A model generated the notes under the pieces. It had not been told where the DNA came from. It was given only the letters and a program-made list of their open reading frames with translations, and made no database searches. A program made the position numbers and the translations under genes. Of a stretch of DNA of 64,000 bases, positions 6,823 to 15,445 are shown piece after piece. The DNA lies in assembly GCF_008386505.1 (NCBI RefSeq), contig NZ_VUNZ01000001.1, forward strand, positions 1,667,937-1,731,936, given 5' to 3'. Position 1 is the stretch's first letter. Each line of letters begins with the position of its first letter. The stretch is from Chryseobacterium sediminis. Its GTDB lineage: Bacteria; Bacteroidota; Bacteroidia; Flavobacteriales; Weeksellaceae.

Positions 6823-7519
6823 TGGTGCTTTGCTTCAGAAGTTGATAATCATTAAGAGTATCAACAGTAAAAGGAGGTCTTGGAGTAGAATAATTTTCTG
6901 CCGTCTCACTCATATGATTAATTGCAAGGCTTTTCACTGTAATAATTTCTATATGATAAGGAAAATCCGGGTCTTTTTTCTCCAGATCATCAGTAAGTCC
7001 AAAGAAGCTGGTACAGGTTTGCTCCCCAGTAATCCCCATTCTGTCATAATCTGAAAACGGAATGGAAATCAGTTGAAAAATATCTTCTGTTTTCTGAGCC
7101 TGCAGCCACGCAGTACCAAACATATTCCATCTGAAATTTCGGTTAATGGCCGACTCTGAAGTAATTGGAGGAGAATCTAGCTCAAGATCATTATTACTTT
7201 CCATCTTTTCTTCAGTGAAATTTCGGGAAAATTCTTTAATAAAAATGTTATTAAAATCACCATCTTTATCACATTTAGAATCAATCAGGAAAAATTTCAG
7301 CTGTCCCTCATGAATACCTACATACGCATGAATTTTCTTTAATTCTGATGTTCCGAGATTCTGTTTCCATTGTTCAATTTCCTTACCTGAAACACTGAAA
7401 TGAGTTCCCTGATTTAAAAAATTCAAAATTTCTACCCCATTTGTATCAATTCCGTTTTTATAGGAATCAATAAGATTTTTCCATTTTCTGATGGCTTCAA
7501 AGATGTTTTCAGTAGTCAT
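6809..7519 (-). CDS. Soluble protein heading the two-component operon, unknown
   Basis: A 236-residue cytoplasmic protein with no signal peptide and no family I recognise. It is polar, with segments such as HAYVGIHEGQLKFFLIDSKC and a DYDRMGITGEQTCTSFFGL stretch that looks like part of an enzyme-like or ligand-binding fold, but I cannot name one. It is the first gene of the operon 7519-4773 and overlaps the 7-TM gene by 14 bases. Being co-translated with a signalling system that faces the R-body locus, it may be a regulatory or effector partner. Confidence 0.65.
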   Translation of the reverse strand: MTTENIFEAIRKWKNLIDSYKNGIDTNGVEILNFLNQGTHFSVSGKEIEQWKQNLGTSELKKIHAYVGIHEGQLKFFLIDSKCDKDGDFNNIFIKEFSRNFTEEKMESNNDLELDSPPITSESAINRNFRWNMFGTAWLQAQKTEDIFQLISIPFSDYDRMGITGEQTCTSFFGLTDDLEKKDPDFPYHIEIITVKSLAINHMSETAENYSTPRPPFTVDTLNDYQLLKQSTSVFV

Positions 7520-7662
7520 GATAATATTTATTTGTGAATGATAATTATTTTATGTGTTGAAATTTACAAAAAAAACAGACTGCTATTTATTTTAAATCAC
7601 ATTCAGGTGGAAAATAAGATTTAACTAAGTGAAAATTAATATTTATTCAATTTTTTATAATA

Positions 7663-7689
7663 TTGAATGAAACACAGTCAGTATCTTTG
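7663..7689 (+). promoter_or_regulatory. Promoter candidate for LysE gene
   Basis: TTG at 7663-7665 and TATCTTTG at 7682-7689 match the Bacteroidota -33/-7 pattern. The spacing of 16 is slightly short. The leader to the ATG at 7725 would be about 30 bases. Confidence 0.5.
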
Positions 7690-7724
7690 TGCGTGGAATA
7701 CTCTCATTTAAATAACTACTGCCA

Positions 7725-8285
7725 ATGATCCCATTTCACGAACTTATATTTTTCATCCTGGCCGCACTCATCTTAGTGATCAGTCCCGGTCCTAATATGA
7801 TTTATCTTATTTCAAAATCTATAACGCAAGGAAAAAAGTCCGGGTTTATTTCCTTAGCCGGAGTGGTGTGTGGGTTTTTATTCCACATTATCATGGTATC
7901 TTTTGGTCTGACAGCAGTTTTACTGGCCGTTCCGCTGGCTTACACCGTTCTTAAAGCCATGGGAACTGTTTATCTTTTATATCTGGCCTATCAGGCTGTA
8001 AAACCAAAGAGCAGGAATATTTTTGATGTTGATAAGAATGCTGCGCATGATAGTCCTAAAAAGCTTTTTACTATCGGCTTTTTAACAAATGTATTAAATC
8101 CGAAAGTAGCGGTCTTTTATCTGTCTTTCTTTCCTCAGTTCATCAAACCTGAGTATGGTTCCGTATTCACCCAAAGCCTTGAACTTGGGGTTATTCAGGT
8201 TCTGATCAGCTTCAGCATTAATTTTATCATTGTGTTAACTGCTGCAAGAGTTGCTCTGTTCTTTTCCCATAACCGGTCTGGATAA
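7725..8285 (+). CDS. LysE-family exporter, C-terminus frameshifted
   Basis: This encodes a LysE/RhtB-type amino-acid or metabolite exporter in the inner membrane. The signature ILVISPGPNMIYLISKSITQ lies at the N-terminus and NPKVAVFYLSFFPQFI in the second half. The frame stops after 186 residues at HNRSG, whereas the family is usually about 205-212 residues. Reading one frame over from 8279 restores a typical LysE C-terminus (WIKVQKWFMASVLTYLAIKM) ending at 8359. One extra C near 8273 would give HNPVWIKVQ. It is either a recent loss-of-function mutation or a base-call error; intact length would be 211 residues. Confidence 0.85.
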   Translation: MIPFHELIFFILAALILVISPGPNMIYLISKSITQGKKSGFISLAGVVCGFLFHIIMVSFGLTAVLLAVPLAYTVLKAMGTVYLLYLAYQAVKPKSRNIFDVDKNAAHDSPKKLFTIGFLTNVLNPKVAVFYLSFFPQFIKPEYGSVFTQSLELGVIQVLISFSINFIIVLTAARVALFFSHNRSG

Positions 8286-8359
8286 AGGTTCAAAAATGGT
8301 TTATGGCGAGTGTGCTAACCTATTTAGCCATAAAAATGGCATTTTCAAAAGCAAAATAG
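8279..8359 (+). pseudogene. Out-of-frame C-terminal piece of LysE gene
   Basis: Codons from TGG at 8279 to TAG at 8357-8359 encode 26 residues that fit the last transmembrane helix of LysE proteins (MASVLTYLAIKMAFSKAK). They are displaced by one base from the upstream frame. The junction is the AACCGGTC at 8271-8278. Confidence 0.75.
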
Positions 8360-8536
8360 AATCCGGAACAAGGTTTCTTTCTGTTCCGAATTCCGGTGTA
8401 TATTCATATAAAATCTAATCTAAAGAAAACATGATCATGATGCACCGCGAATTTGAGATTAATATTCCGATTGTAAAACCGTGAAAATACCTAATTTTAA
8501 GGTTGCGTATTTATCCTCATAACAACAGGTTTACAG

Positions 8537-9409
8537 ATGAAGCAGACAATTCCTACTTATGATTTAAACGGCATTTCCCACCACAGATTCCATGTCAAAA
8601 GAATGGACAAACGTACTCAGGATGCTGAGGATATTCTTTTGGACAAAGGGATACACAGGGACAGTCATTACATTTTCACCTGTATGGAAAGCGGTCATGT
8701 AAAAATGATGGTAGATTTTAAAACGATTGAATCAAAAGACGCCGGTATTTTCTGTGTATTGCCGGGACAGGTACATCAGGGACTTTTGATGAAAGACGTT
8801 TGCGGATGGTTTGTCGCTGTAAAAGCTGAACTTGTTCCAGATATGGTACGTTCTTTTTTTGATGAATCTCTAGGTGAAATACAGCCAATGCCTATAGATA
8901 AAAGCCTCATCAAAAAAATAAATACGACAGCCAGTATACTTCATGCCTCGTATACAAATGAGATGCTTTCCTCCAAAGAAGGTTTTTTGGTTGTACAGTC
9001 ACTGCTTAATGCATTCTTAGGAATGTTTGCTTTGATCTATTCCCAGAAGAATCTATCTCCTTCTTCCAGCGAAAATAGGGCTTTACAGCTGTCAAGAACA
9101 TTCAGAAGTTTGGTTCGGAAGGATTTTAAAACCTCGAAAAGTCCATCTGAATATGCAGAAATTTTAAATATTACAAGAGGATATTTAACGGAGGCTGTTC
9201 GGGAAGCAACCGGTAAACCCGCACAGCACTGGATTCATCAGGAGATTTTAATTGAAGCTAAAAGATTACTGGTCTTTACCAATCTAAGTATAAAAGAGAT
9301 TGCTTATGAATTGGGATATAGCGATCACACTTATTTCAGCCGTTTATTTTCAAAACTTGAAGACCAGTCACCGTCAGAATTTCGGAATCTTCATCAAAAC
9401 AAACACTAA
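8537..9409 (+). CDS. AraC-family transcriptional regulator
   Basis: A 290-residue regulator with an N-terminal cupin-like ligand/sensor domain (about 1-170, including GIFCVLPGQVHQGLL) and a C-terminal double HTH of the AraC/XylS type (about 190-285; SIKEIAYELGYSDHTYFSRL, FSKLEDQSPSEFRNLH). It lies 81 bp upstream of a siderophore-interacting flavoprotein gene on the same strand. It may regulate it, although the effector cannot be read from the sequence. Confidence 0.9.
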   Translation: MKQTIPTYDLNGISHHRFHVKRMDKRTQDAEDILLDKGIHRDSHYIFTCMESGHVKMMVDFKTIESKDAGIFCVLPGQVHQGLLMKDVCGWFVAVKAELVPDMVRSFFDESLGEIQPMPIDKSLIKKINTTASILHASYTNEMLSSKEGFLVVQSLLNAFLGMFALIYSQKNLSPSSSENRALQLSRTFRSLVRKDFKTSKSPSEYAEILNITRGYLTEAVREATGKPAQHWIHQEILIEAKRLLVFTNLSIKEIAYELGYSDHTYFSRLFSKLEDQSPSEFRNLHQNKH

Positions 9410-9490
9410 CCACGAATAGTCCAATTATTCCCCCGAAACAGCTATCGGTATTTTCTGATTTTGCAACTTCCTTTGCAATAAAAATGATTT

Positions 9491-10213
9491 ATGCCGAGCT
9501 TACCAAAATGGATCAACGACACTGTAGAAAATGTCTGGTCCTCAAAATTTAAAGACTGTACGGTTATCCATATAGAAAAAGTTACGAATGATCTTCGTCT
9601 TATACGTTTTCAAACAGATTTACAGGATGTTTCTTACGAACCTGCGTATGCAATAGGGATAAGAATCAATGGCCGTGATTTCAGAAATTATTCACCCTTC
9701 AACTTCAATCAGGAAGCAGGGACTTTTGACGTTCTATTTCATCTGCATGACTCTTCTGCTGCCGGAAGCCATTTTGTTACCCAACTTTCTGCCGGAGATT
9801 CTATAAAACTTTTAATGCCCAGAGGGAAACAATTTTTTGCTCCCAACGCAAAAATTCATTTTTCTGTGGGGGATGAAACTTCACTGGGAAGCTCACTTTC
9901 GATAAAAGAAGCCGTGGAGGAAAACGGGGCTTTATTTGTCTGTCTTCATGAGCTGGAAGAGTATTCTGCTCTTGAAAAACTGAATTTATATGGCTATCAC
10001 AGCCCTAAAAACAATACCATGAGAGTGATTGAAGCACTGAATGACTTTCTGAGGGAAGAAAAAGAGGCTATCTACAATGATGATGCTGTTTTTTACCTCA
10101 CCGGAAACGGAGGAAGAATGTCTCTGATCAGGAAATTCCTTAAGGCGAGAGGTGTTTCTCCCAAATGTATAAAATCACAGGCGTATTGGATTGAGGGAAA
10201 GAAAGGACTGTAA
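9491..10213 (+). CDS. Siderophore-interacting FAD protein
   Basis: A 240-residue cytoplasmic flavoprotein of the SIP (ViuB/YqjH-like) family, which reduces ferric siderophores. It has the FAD-binding motif RNYSPF at about residues 63-68, a GSHFVTQLSAGDSIKLLMPR loop, a GDETSLGSSLSI segment matching the SIP 'GDETALP' site, and a family-typical end QAYWIEGKKGL. There is no separate siderophore receptor nearby, so its substrate is unknown. The AraC-type gene immediately upstream is its likely regulator. Confidence 0.82.
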   Translation: MPSLPKWINDTVENVWSSKFKDCTVIHIEKVTNDLRLIRFQTDLQDVSYEPAYAIGIRINGRDFRNYSPFNFNQEAGTFDVLFHLHDSSAAGSHFVTQLSAGDSIKLLMPRGKQFFAPNAKIHFSVGDETSLGSSLSIKEAVEENGALFVCLHELEEYSALEKLNLYGYHSPKNNTMRVIEALNDFLREEKEAIYNDDAVFYLTGNGGRMSLIRKFLKARGVSPKCIKSQAYWIEGKKGL

Positions 10214-10290
10214 AATGACAGGACAACAGCATTTTTATTCGGTAATTATATACAGTTTACATTAATTCTACTATCTTATTATTATGACTC

Positions 10291-10386
10291 TGTCATTCTG
10301 AATGTAACGCAGTGAAATGAAGAATCCAGGCTTTACAAGAGATTCATCCTTCGTCAGAAATCAAAGATTCGACGTAGTCAATGACA
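10291..10386. repeat. MITE-like intergenic repeat
   Basis: A 96-bp element bounded by TGTCATT and AATGACA inverted ends. The left arm contains GAATGTAACGCAGTGAAATG and AAGAATC; the right arm contains GATTCATCCTTCGTC. This resembles the short non-autonomous or REP-like repeats spread through Chryseobacterium intergenic regions. A short frame inside (10317-10502) is an accident of the repeat. Confidence 0.55.
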
Positions 10387-10430
10387 ATGGTGTAAAATTG
10401 CATGTATTCGCCTTTTATTTTAATAATGAA

Positions 10431-10470
10431 ACTTTATCTGATAATAAAAACAATTATTACCGGATAAAGT
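10431..10470. repeat. Long hairpin, 17-bp arms
   Basis: The arms at 10431-10447 and 10454-10470 pair over 17 bases with one wobble and one mismatch, around a 6-base loop. No T-run follows on the plus side. It may protect the 3' ends of the convergent transcripts ending at 10213 and 10504, or be a REP-type element. Confidence 0.5.
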
Positions 10471-10503
10471 TATCATTACTCTGCATTCTAAAATTTGTAT
10501 AGA

Positions 10504-11082
10504 TTATTTATGTTTCTTCCCTAATTCCTTTACTTTTCTAAGCCATTGAGACCGCTGCTCATCTTTAGAATTCCGGATGATCCCGATATAAGTCAGTTTT
10601 ACAGGTTTTACACCGCAATATTCCAATATGGATTTTTTAAGCTGATTCACACTTGGCCTTCCAAAAAACAAGCGGTAATACCAGCCCGGCTGATCTAATG
10701 TGGTAATTATATGTGCTGTTTTTCCTTTTAACAATTTATCCCACCATACAGAATTTTCCCGGTATTTATAGGCCATTCCCGGTAAGAAAAGGCGGTCTAT
10801 GAATCCTTTCATCAAGGCTGGAAATCCTCCCCACCACACAGGATGAATCCAAACCAAATGATCTGCCCACTGAATAATTTCCCATGCTTTCATCAAATCC
10901 GGTTCAAGTTCCATTCTTTTCTGATATCCAAACTGAAGATTAGGATTAAAATTTAAATCCCTTATAACAATTTCCTTTACTTCTGCACCTGTTTCTACAG
11001 CTCCTGCCCTGTAAGCTTCCGCCACTCCAAAATTGAAAGAATCTTTATTGGGATGCCCGTTGATAATTGCTATTTTTTTCAT
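10504..11082 (-). CDS. NAD(P)H-dependent flavodoxin-fold oxidoreductase
   Basis: A 192-residue flavoprotein of the NQO1/MdaB/KefF quinone-reductase type. It has the N-terminal FMN-binding loop GHPNKDSFNFG, the WIHPVWWGGFPALMKGFIDR motif and FLPGMAYKY. It should reduce quinones or similar electrophiles in the cytoplasm with NAD(P)H. The ATG overlaps the stop of the upstream saccharopine-dehydrogenase-like gene (ATGA), so the pair is translationally coupled. It is the last gene of a Crp-regulator/dehydrogenase/quinone-reductase operon. Confidence 0.87.
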   Translation of the reverse strand: MKKIAIINGHPNKDSFNFGVAEAYRAGAVETGAEVKEIVIRDLNFNPNLQFGYQKRMELEPDLMKAWEIIQWADHLVWIHPVWWGGFPALMKGFIDRLFLPGMAYKYRENSVWWDKLLKGKTAHIITTLDQPGWYYRLFFGRPSVNQLKKSILEYCGVKPVKLTYIGIIRNSKDEQRSQWLRKVKELGKKHK

Positions 11083-12101
11083 TGTGTGACATTGATATTG
11101 ATGGTTTCATAGCTATGAAGCTGCGCCATTAATGATAAAGGCTCATGCAGCTGATGACTGAAATACACCTTATTTTCATGGGGATTTCTCAGTAGTTCTT
11201 CGGTATGCAGAACAGCAGATAAAGCAGTAAGCTCTGCCTGTCCTTTCATACTTCGTAAACTTAGTTTCTTCTGACCTTCTTTATCTTTTACCACAATTTC
11301 AAAGACAGACTGATCTCCGTTTCCGCTGGATCCAAAAATCATTTTTCTTTCTTTTAATGATAAAATATTGAATATTCTCAGATACTGAAAAGAGCCCAGC
11401 AGCCAGGTAATGAATTTCGAGTTATAAGTCATTTTTACACTCACTCCGGGAATTCGTTCTACTTTATTAAGAATATAGAGATCCGGCACATCAAAATTAT
11501 AAGCCTTTCTCTCTCCTATTCCAAAAGAGAATTTAAAAGATTCCGTATCCAAAAAGTGTCTAATGGAAACAGGTTTGTCATTTTTATAATGCACAAAAGG
11601 AACTGCTACATTTTCTGCCATAAAATGAGCTGAACTCTCCCCTGCCAGATCTTTTACCGAGTAATATACAAAAACCTTTACTTCTTTAATATCATCCGGA
11701 TTGGAAAGGGTATTCACCAACCCCGGTACAATTCCACCCATCCATCCTGAACTGAAGACTACTCTGCTGTTCACGTCTGCTTTTCCGGCAATAGCATAAG
11801 CTTTCACCAAAGCGGGAGTAGGTTTGGTAATATCCAGATAATCTATATGATGAGCAATCGCAAAACGAAGAACATTATCTTCTCTATCATTCACAGAAAG
11901 GATGATGAGGTTTATTTTTTTTTCTAAAATAATTTTAAAAGAAGAAGGATCTGTAACATCAATCCTCAGGTCTTTATCTGTTTGCCCGCCTTTTCGTCCT
12001 CCAATAAAAACAGTAAGATGAGGGTTTCTTGATTTCAGAATGCGGGAAATAGTTTTTCCAACCAATCCATTTCCTCCAATGATTAAAATATTTTGCTCCA
12101 T
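11079..12101 (-). CDS. Saccharopine-dehydrogenase-like NAD(P)-binding protein
   Basis: A 340-residue Rossmann-fold protein with an N-terminal nucleotide-binding motif (ILIIGGNGLVGKTISRIL). The central region resembles saccharopine-dehydrogenase-like or trans-acting enoyl-reductase-like oxidoreductases (VVFSSGWMGGIVPGLVNTLS). I start at the ATG at 12101; an upstream TTG would add only five residues. Its substrate is unknown. It overlaps the quinone-reductase gene by 4 bp and follows the Crp-type regulator gene by about 50 bp. Confidence 0.75.
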   Translation of the reverse strand: MEQNILIIGGNGLVGKTISRILKSRNPHLTVFIGGRKGGQTDKDLRIDVTDPSSFKIILEKKINLIILSVNDREDNVLRFAIAHHIDYLDITKPTPALVKAYAIAGKADVNSRVVFSSGWMGGIVPGLVNTLSNPDDIKEVKVFVYYSVKDLAGESSAHFMAENVAVPFVHYKNDKPVSIRHFLDTESFKFSFGIGERKAYNFDVPDLYILNKVERIPGVSVKMTYNSKFITWLLGSFQYLRIFNILSLKERKMIFGSSGNGDQSVFEIVVKDKEGQKKLSLRSMKGQAELTALSAVLHTEELLRNPHENKVYFSHQLHEPLSLMAQLHSYETININVTQ

Positions 12102-12154
12102 AACTTTTTTTGACAAAAGTATAGCGCTCCTGTTTCAATAAGCAGGACAAATGT

Positions 12155-12724
12155 CTAAAAAGAAACTTCCTTTCTGATACGGCTCAGATGACGTTGCGTA
12201 ATCCCAAGGTAGGAAGCCAGATACTGCAATGGAATATTCTGAATATAATCAGGGTGATTCTTTAATAATGTTTCATACCGCTGTGCTGCACTATCTCTTT
12301 GAAGCTGAAAAAACCGTGTTTCCAGTTCTAGATATTCCTGTTCTGCAATGATCTTTAAAAACTTTGTCCAGTTAATACTATCTTTCACAAGTTCATCTAC
12401 CGCTTCTTTTTTAAGAATAATCAGTTCTGCATTGGTAATAGCCTGCATACTTTCTTTGCTTGGACATCCTGAAACAAATGATGAATAAGCGGCGATCATA
12501 TGATTGGGAAACCGGAAACAATACGTCATATCCTTTCCGTCATCAGAGGTATAAAAAGACCGGAAAATACCAGACTTCACCAGTGCAACTTCTTTACATT
12601 GTCCTCCTTCCCGTATGAAATAATCATTTTTATTGATATTCCTGAACTCGGAAAGTTTCAGAAATGCTTCAATTTCATCTTCTGAAAACAGATTAAAGCT
12701 GCGAAAATAATTACGTTCCATCAT
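12155..12724 (-). CDS. Crp/Fnr-family transcriptional regulator
   Basis: A 189-residue regulator with a cyclic-nucleotide-binding-like beta barrel (about 1-115; IREGGQCKEVALVKSGIFRS) and a short C-terminal winged HTH (about 160-189; LQYLASYLGITQRHLSRIRK). The Glu/Arg contacts of classical cAMP sites are not evident, as in most Bacteroidota members. Two adjacent ATGs (12724 and 12721) could start it. It heads the operon with the two oxidoreductase genes and probably controls it. Confidence 0.85.
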   Translation of the reverse strand: MMERNYFRSFNLFSEDEIEAFLKLSEFRNINKNDYFIREGGQCKEVALVKSGIFRSFYTSDDGKDMTYCFRFPNHMIAAYSSFVSGCPSKESMQAITNAELIILKKEAVDELVKDSINWTKFLKIIAEQEYLELETRFFQLQRDSAAQRYETLLKNHPDYIQNIPLQYLASYLGITQRHLSRIRKEVSF

Positions 12725-13021
12725 TCTTCAATTTGGGAAATTCTAATGAAACACGAAAATAGATAAAATCAGGATAAAAAATGAATGTAATTTTTTTATA
12801 AACGCAAAGTTTTTATTTTTATAGAAATTTATTTTAAGAAAGCAAAGATAGGATCAATTTCATTGATCTTTTTAAGCAAATACATAACTATATAGTTAGT
12901 TTATCAGCGACTTTGTTAATTTCTTGGCCTACTTAAGAATAGGATGATCTAATATGAACTTTGCACTTTTATATAATTTCAAAGTAGCAACATAATTTTT
13001 GATATAATTTCAATTAACAGC
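12725..13021. other. Intergenic region, nothing identified
   Basis: About 300 bp of AT-rich DNA between the Crp-type regulator and the small transcription unit at 13.0-13.1 kb. No frame, RNA or repeat could be supported. Confidence 0.4.
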
Positions 13022-13049
13022 AAAAAAAATCATCTCAGGACGAGATGAT
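13022..13049 (-). terminator. Intrinsic terminator (minus strand)
   Basis: A perfect 8-bp stem: plus-strand ATCATCTC (13029-13036), loop AGGAC, GAGATGAT (13042-13049). Read on the minus strand it is followed by a run of eight T (plus-strand A-run 13022-13029). It is separate from the aminopeptidase terminator at 13181-13219, so it implies an independent short minus-strand transcript. Confidence 0.75.
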
Positions 13050-13071
13050 CACCGTTTTGAATTTACTTGAG

Positions 13072-13137
13072 TTATTTATGAAGATATGAATGATGTTTTG
13101 GTGTAACAAAGATAGAGCAACACTGTTTTTTATCCAT
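13072..13137 (-). CDS. Possible 21-residue peptide gene or small RNA
   Basis: ATG at 13137-13135 opens a 21-codon frame (begins MDKKQCCSIF, ends HHSYLHK), with two Cys and three His, and stops 22 bp before a strong terminator. A TATCTTTG sequence (plus-strand CAAAGATA, 13107-13114) could alternatively be a -7 element for an untranslated RNA of about 80 nt ending at the same terminator, but no TTG sits at the right distance. Either way a discrete short transcript is likely. The peptide is speculative. Confidence 0.3.
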   Translation of the reverse strand: MDKKQCCSIFVTPKHHSYLHK

Positions 13138-13180
13138 CAGTAGAATCCCTAGAATTATATCCGTAAAAATACGGTTGTAC

Positions 13181-13219
13181 AAAAAGAAAAGCCCTGCAGG
13201 AAATACCTTACAGGACTTT
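13181..13219 (-). terminator. Terminator of aminopeptidase gene
   Basis: The minus-strand RNA folds AAAGTCCTG with CAGGGCTTT (one G-U pair) plus an inner AGG/CCT, then runs into TTTTCTTTTT. It lies about 85 bp after the aminopeptidase stop codon. Confidence 0.7.
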
Positions 13220-13302
13220 GGTTTATCTAACAATTCTTTTGTTTATTATTTAAAAATCAAGATATACAGTAATGATTTTACTTAAACCCTGACACATCGC
13301 TA

Positions 13303-15072
13303 TTAAAGAGGGCTTACCAATTGCATGAACCATTCTTTAACTTCTCCTTCTAAATAAGGAGCCAGCTTTTCTTCACAGGTTTTATGGTAACCATTTAACC
13401 ACGCGATTTCATTTTCTGAAAGGATTTCTTTCACTACCGTATCTTTGAAGAACGGGCAGAATGTTAATGTCTCAAATTCATAGAACGTTCCGTGAATTGT
13501 TTTTTCTGCTTCTTTTACGGCGATCAGGTTTTCGTGACGGATTCCATAATGTCCTTCAAGGTAATATCCGGGTTCGTTTGAACATACCATTCCCGGAAGA
13601 AGTTCCTGAGGATTCAGATCTTTTCTGATGTTTTGCGGTCCTTCGTGTACATTCATGAAGCTTCCAACTCCATGTCCTGTTCCGTGGTTGAAATCTTTAC
13701 CTTCCATCCACAAAGGAAGTCTTGCAATAGCGTCAAGGTGTACTCCTTTTGTTCCTTTCGGGAATTTTACCATTGATAAACGGATCAATCCTTGTAATAC
13801 CAATGTTGAATTTCTTTTAAACTCCTCCGAAGGTGTTCCCAGGGCGAAAGTTCTTGTAATATCTGTAGTTCCTTCAAGGTACTGACCTCCTGAATCTACC
13901 AGGATCGTTTCCTCGTTGGTTACTTCTTTGCTTCCTTCTTTTTTGGCAGAATAGTGCATGATGGCACCGTTATCTTTATATCCTACAATAGAACCAAAGC
14001 TTTCTCCGACAAAGTTTTCACCTTCTGCACGGAATCCTCTTAGTTTCTGCCCGATAGAATATTCATTCATGGCTTCTTTTCCTGCATTGTGAGTTAACCA
14101 ATAAAGGAATTTCACCATAGCCACCCCGTCTCTTACCATTACTTTTCTGAAACCTTCCAGCTCTGCCTCGTTTTTCTGGGCTTTCATCAGGTTACCGGGA
14201 ACCGGAGCTTTGATAAACTGGTTGTCTGTTTTTAATGTTTCAAAAATCTGCTGGTTGCTGTTTGGAGAAACCAGTACTTTTTCATTTTTGAAGGTCTTCA
14301 GGTAATTATAGAATTCTTCGTAAGGCATCATTTTCACAAAGGAGTCATCCATTTGCTTTCTTGCCGCTACTTCCATTTTTTCTAATCCTGTGAAAAGTAC
14401 AGCATCGTTTTTAGTGATTACAATATACCCTAGAAATACAGGATTGCTTTCTACATCACTTCCTCTCAGATTGGCAGTCCATGCTACATCATCCAGACTT
14501 GATATGATATGTACGGTAGCTTCCTGATCTTCCATTTTCTGGCGGATAGCAGCAATTTTATCGGAAACAGATTTACCTGCCCTTTCTACCGGATGTACAA
14601 AAATAGGATTGGCAGACGGCGTTCCTCTTTCTTTCCATACTTCTTTTAAAAGCGGAAAATCTACCAGCGTAATATTTTTTGAATTAAATTTCTGAGAAAG
14701 CAGTTCCCAGTTGGCATTAGAAGCTGCTAAAGCATTTACAGCCACAGTACCGCCTGAAGGGATTTCTGAAATGATCCAGTCGATATAATTAGGAGTTCCT
14801 TCCATACCATCTTTGAAAAGATCGATTCCTGAACCATCCAGTTCGATGGCAGCTTGTGTAAAGTATCTTCCGTCTGTCCAAAGTCCGGCTTTGTCTTTGG
14901 TAACTACCACAAAACCAGCAGAACCTAAGAAACCTGACAGCCAAGCTCTCTCCTGCCATTCTTCGGGAAGATATTCGCTCATATGCGGATCTGCAGAATA
15001 TACTATAAATGCATCAACATTATTTCTCTGCATTTCTTCACGAAGCGCAGCAACTTTTTCCTTTGAAGTCAT
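13303..15072 (-). CDS. Xaa-Pro aminopeptidase (M24B), long form
   Basis: A 589-residue aminopeptidase P that removes N-terminal residues preceding proline. It has two N-terminal creatinase-like domains (to about residue 300) and a C-terminal pita-bread M24 catalytic domain. Metal-site motifs visible are LVDSGGQYLEGTTDITRTF (two Asp), NHGTGHGVGSFMNVHEGP (His) and NEPGYYLEGHYGIRHENL (Glu). The length matches the three-domain form of eukaryotes and many Bacteroidota instead of the roughly 440-residue E. coli PepP. No signal peptide, so it is cytoplasmic. It is transcribed alone. Confidence 0.93.
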   Translation of the reverse strand: MTSKEKVAALREEMQRNNVDAFIVYSADPHMSEYLPEEWQERAWLSGFLGSAGFVVVTKDKAGLWTDGRYFTQAAIELDGSGIDLFKDGMEGTPNYIDWIISEIPSGGTVAVNALAASNANWELLSQKFNSKNITLVDFPLLKEVWKERGTPSANPIFVHPVERAGKSVSDKIAAIRQKMEDQEATVHIISSLDDVAWTANLRGSDVESNPVFLGYIVITKNDAVLFTGLEKMEVAARKQMDDSFVKMMPYEEFYNYLKTFKNEKVLVSPNSNQQIFETLKTDNQFIKAPVPGNLMKAQKNEAELEGFRKVMVRDGVAMVKFLYWLTHNAGKEAMNEYSIGQKLRGFRAEGENFVGESFGSIVGYKDNGAIMHYSAKKEGSKEVTNEETILVDSGGQYLEGTTDITRTFALGTPSEEFKRNSTLVLQGLIRLSMVKFPKGTKGVHLDAIARLPLWMEGKDFNHGTGHGVGSFMNVHEGPQNIRKDLNPQELLPGMVCSNEPGYYLEGHYGIRHENLIAVKEAEKTIHGTFYEFETLTFCPFFKDTVVKEILSENEIAWLNGYHKTCEEKLAPYLEGEVKEWFMQLVSPL

Positions 15073-15445
15073 TCTTTTCTTTTTTAAACACCGAAAGTTA
15101 CAAAAAATTTGAAGCCTGGAGCGGAAATCTACCGGCTATTTTGCTTAATAATCTGTTATTTTAGCAGGAATTCTTTTTGAAGAGATTTTTTTATGTTTTT
15201 AGATGGGATGATGTTAATTATTTAGCCTTTAAAATCACAAAATCTTTTTAATATTCCAGTTTTTCAGAAATTTTTTTCTCTTGAATAAGTGTACAGGAAT
15301 TGGTTCGACTTAACAACACATTTATTATTTCAAAAACATTAAAAATATTAATCATATTTAATAAAATAAATCATTTTTATCTAAAAAAACTACCACATTA
15401 TCAAAATAATCAATTTTTGGAAGGATTATTGCTGTATTCAACTCC
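15073..15445. other. Divergent intergenic region
   Basis: 373 bp between the divergent aminopeptidase and the 15446 gene, very AT-rich. It must hold both promoters, but I cannot point to a clean TTG/TAnnTTTG pair and see no RNA or repeat. Confidence 0.4.

Noticed and set aside
10317..10502. 61-codon frame after the siderophore-interacting gene
   Set aside because: It begins inside the MITE-like repeat and runs through the long hairpin, so it is a by-product of repeat sequence.
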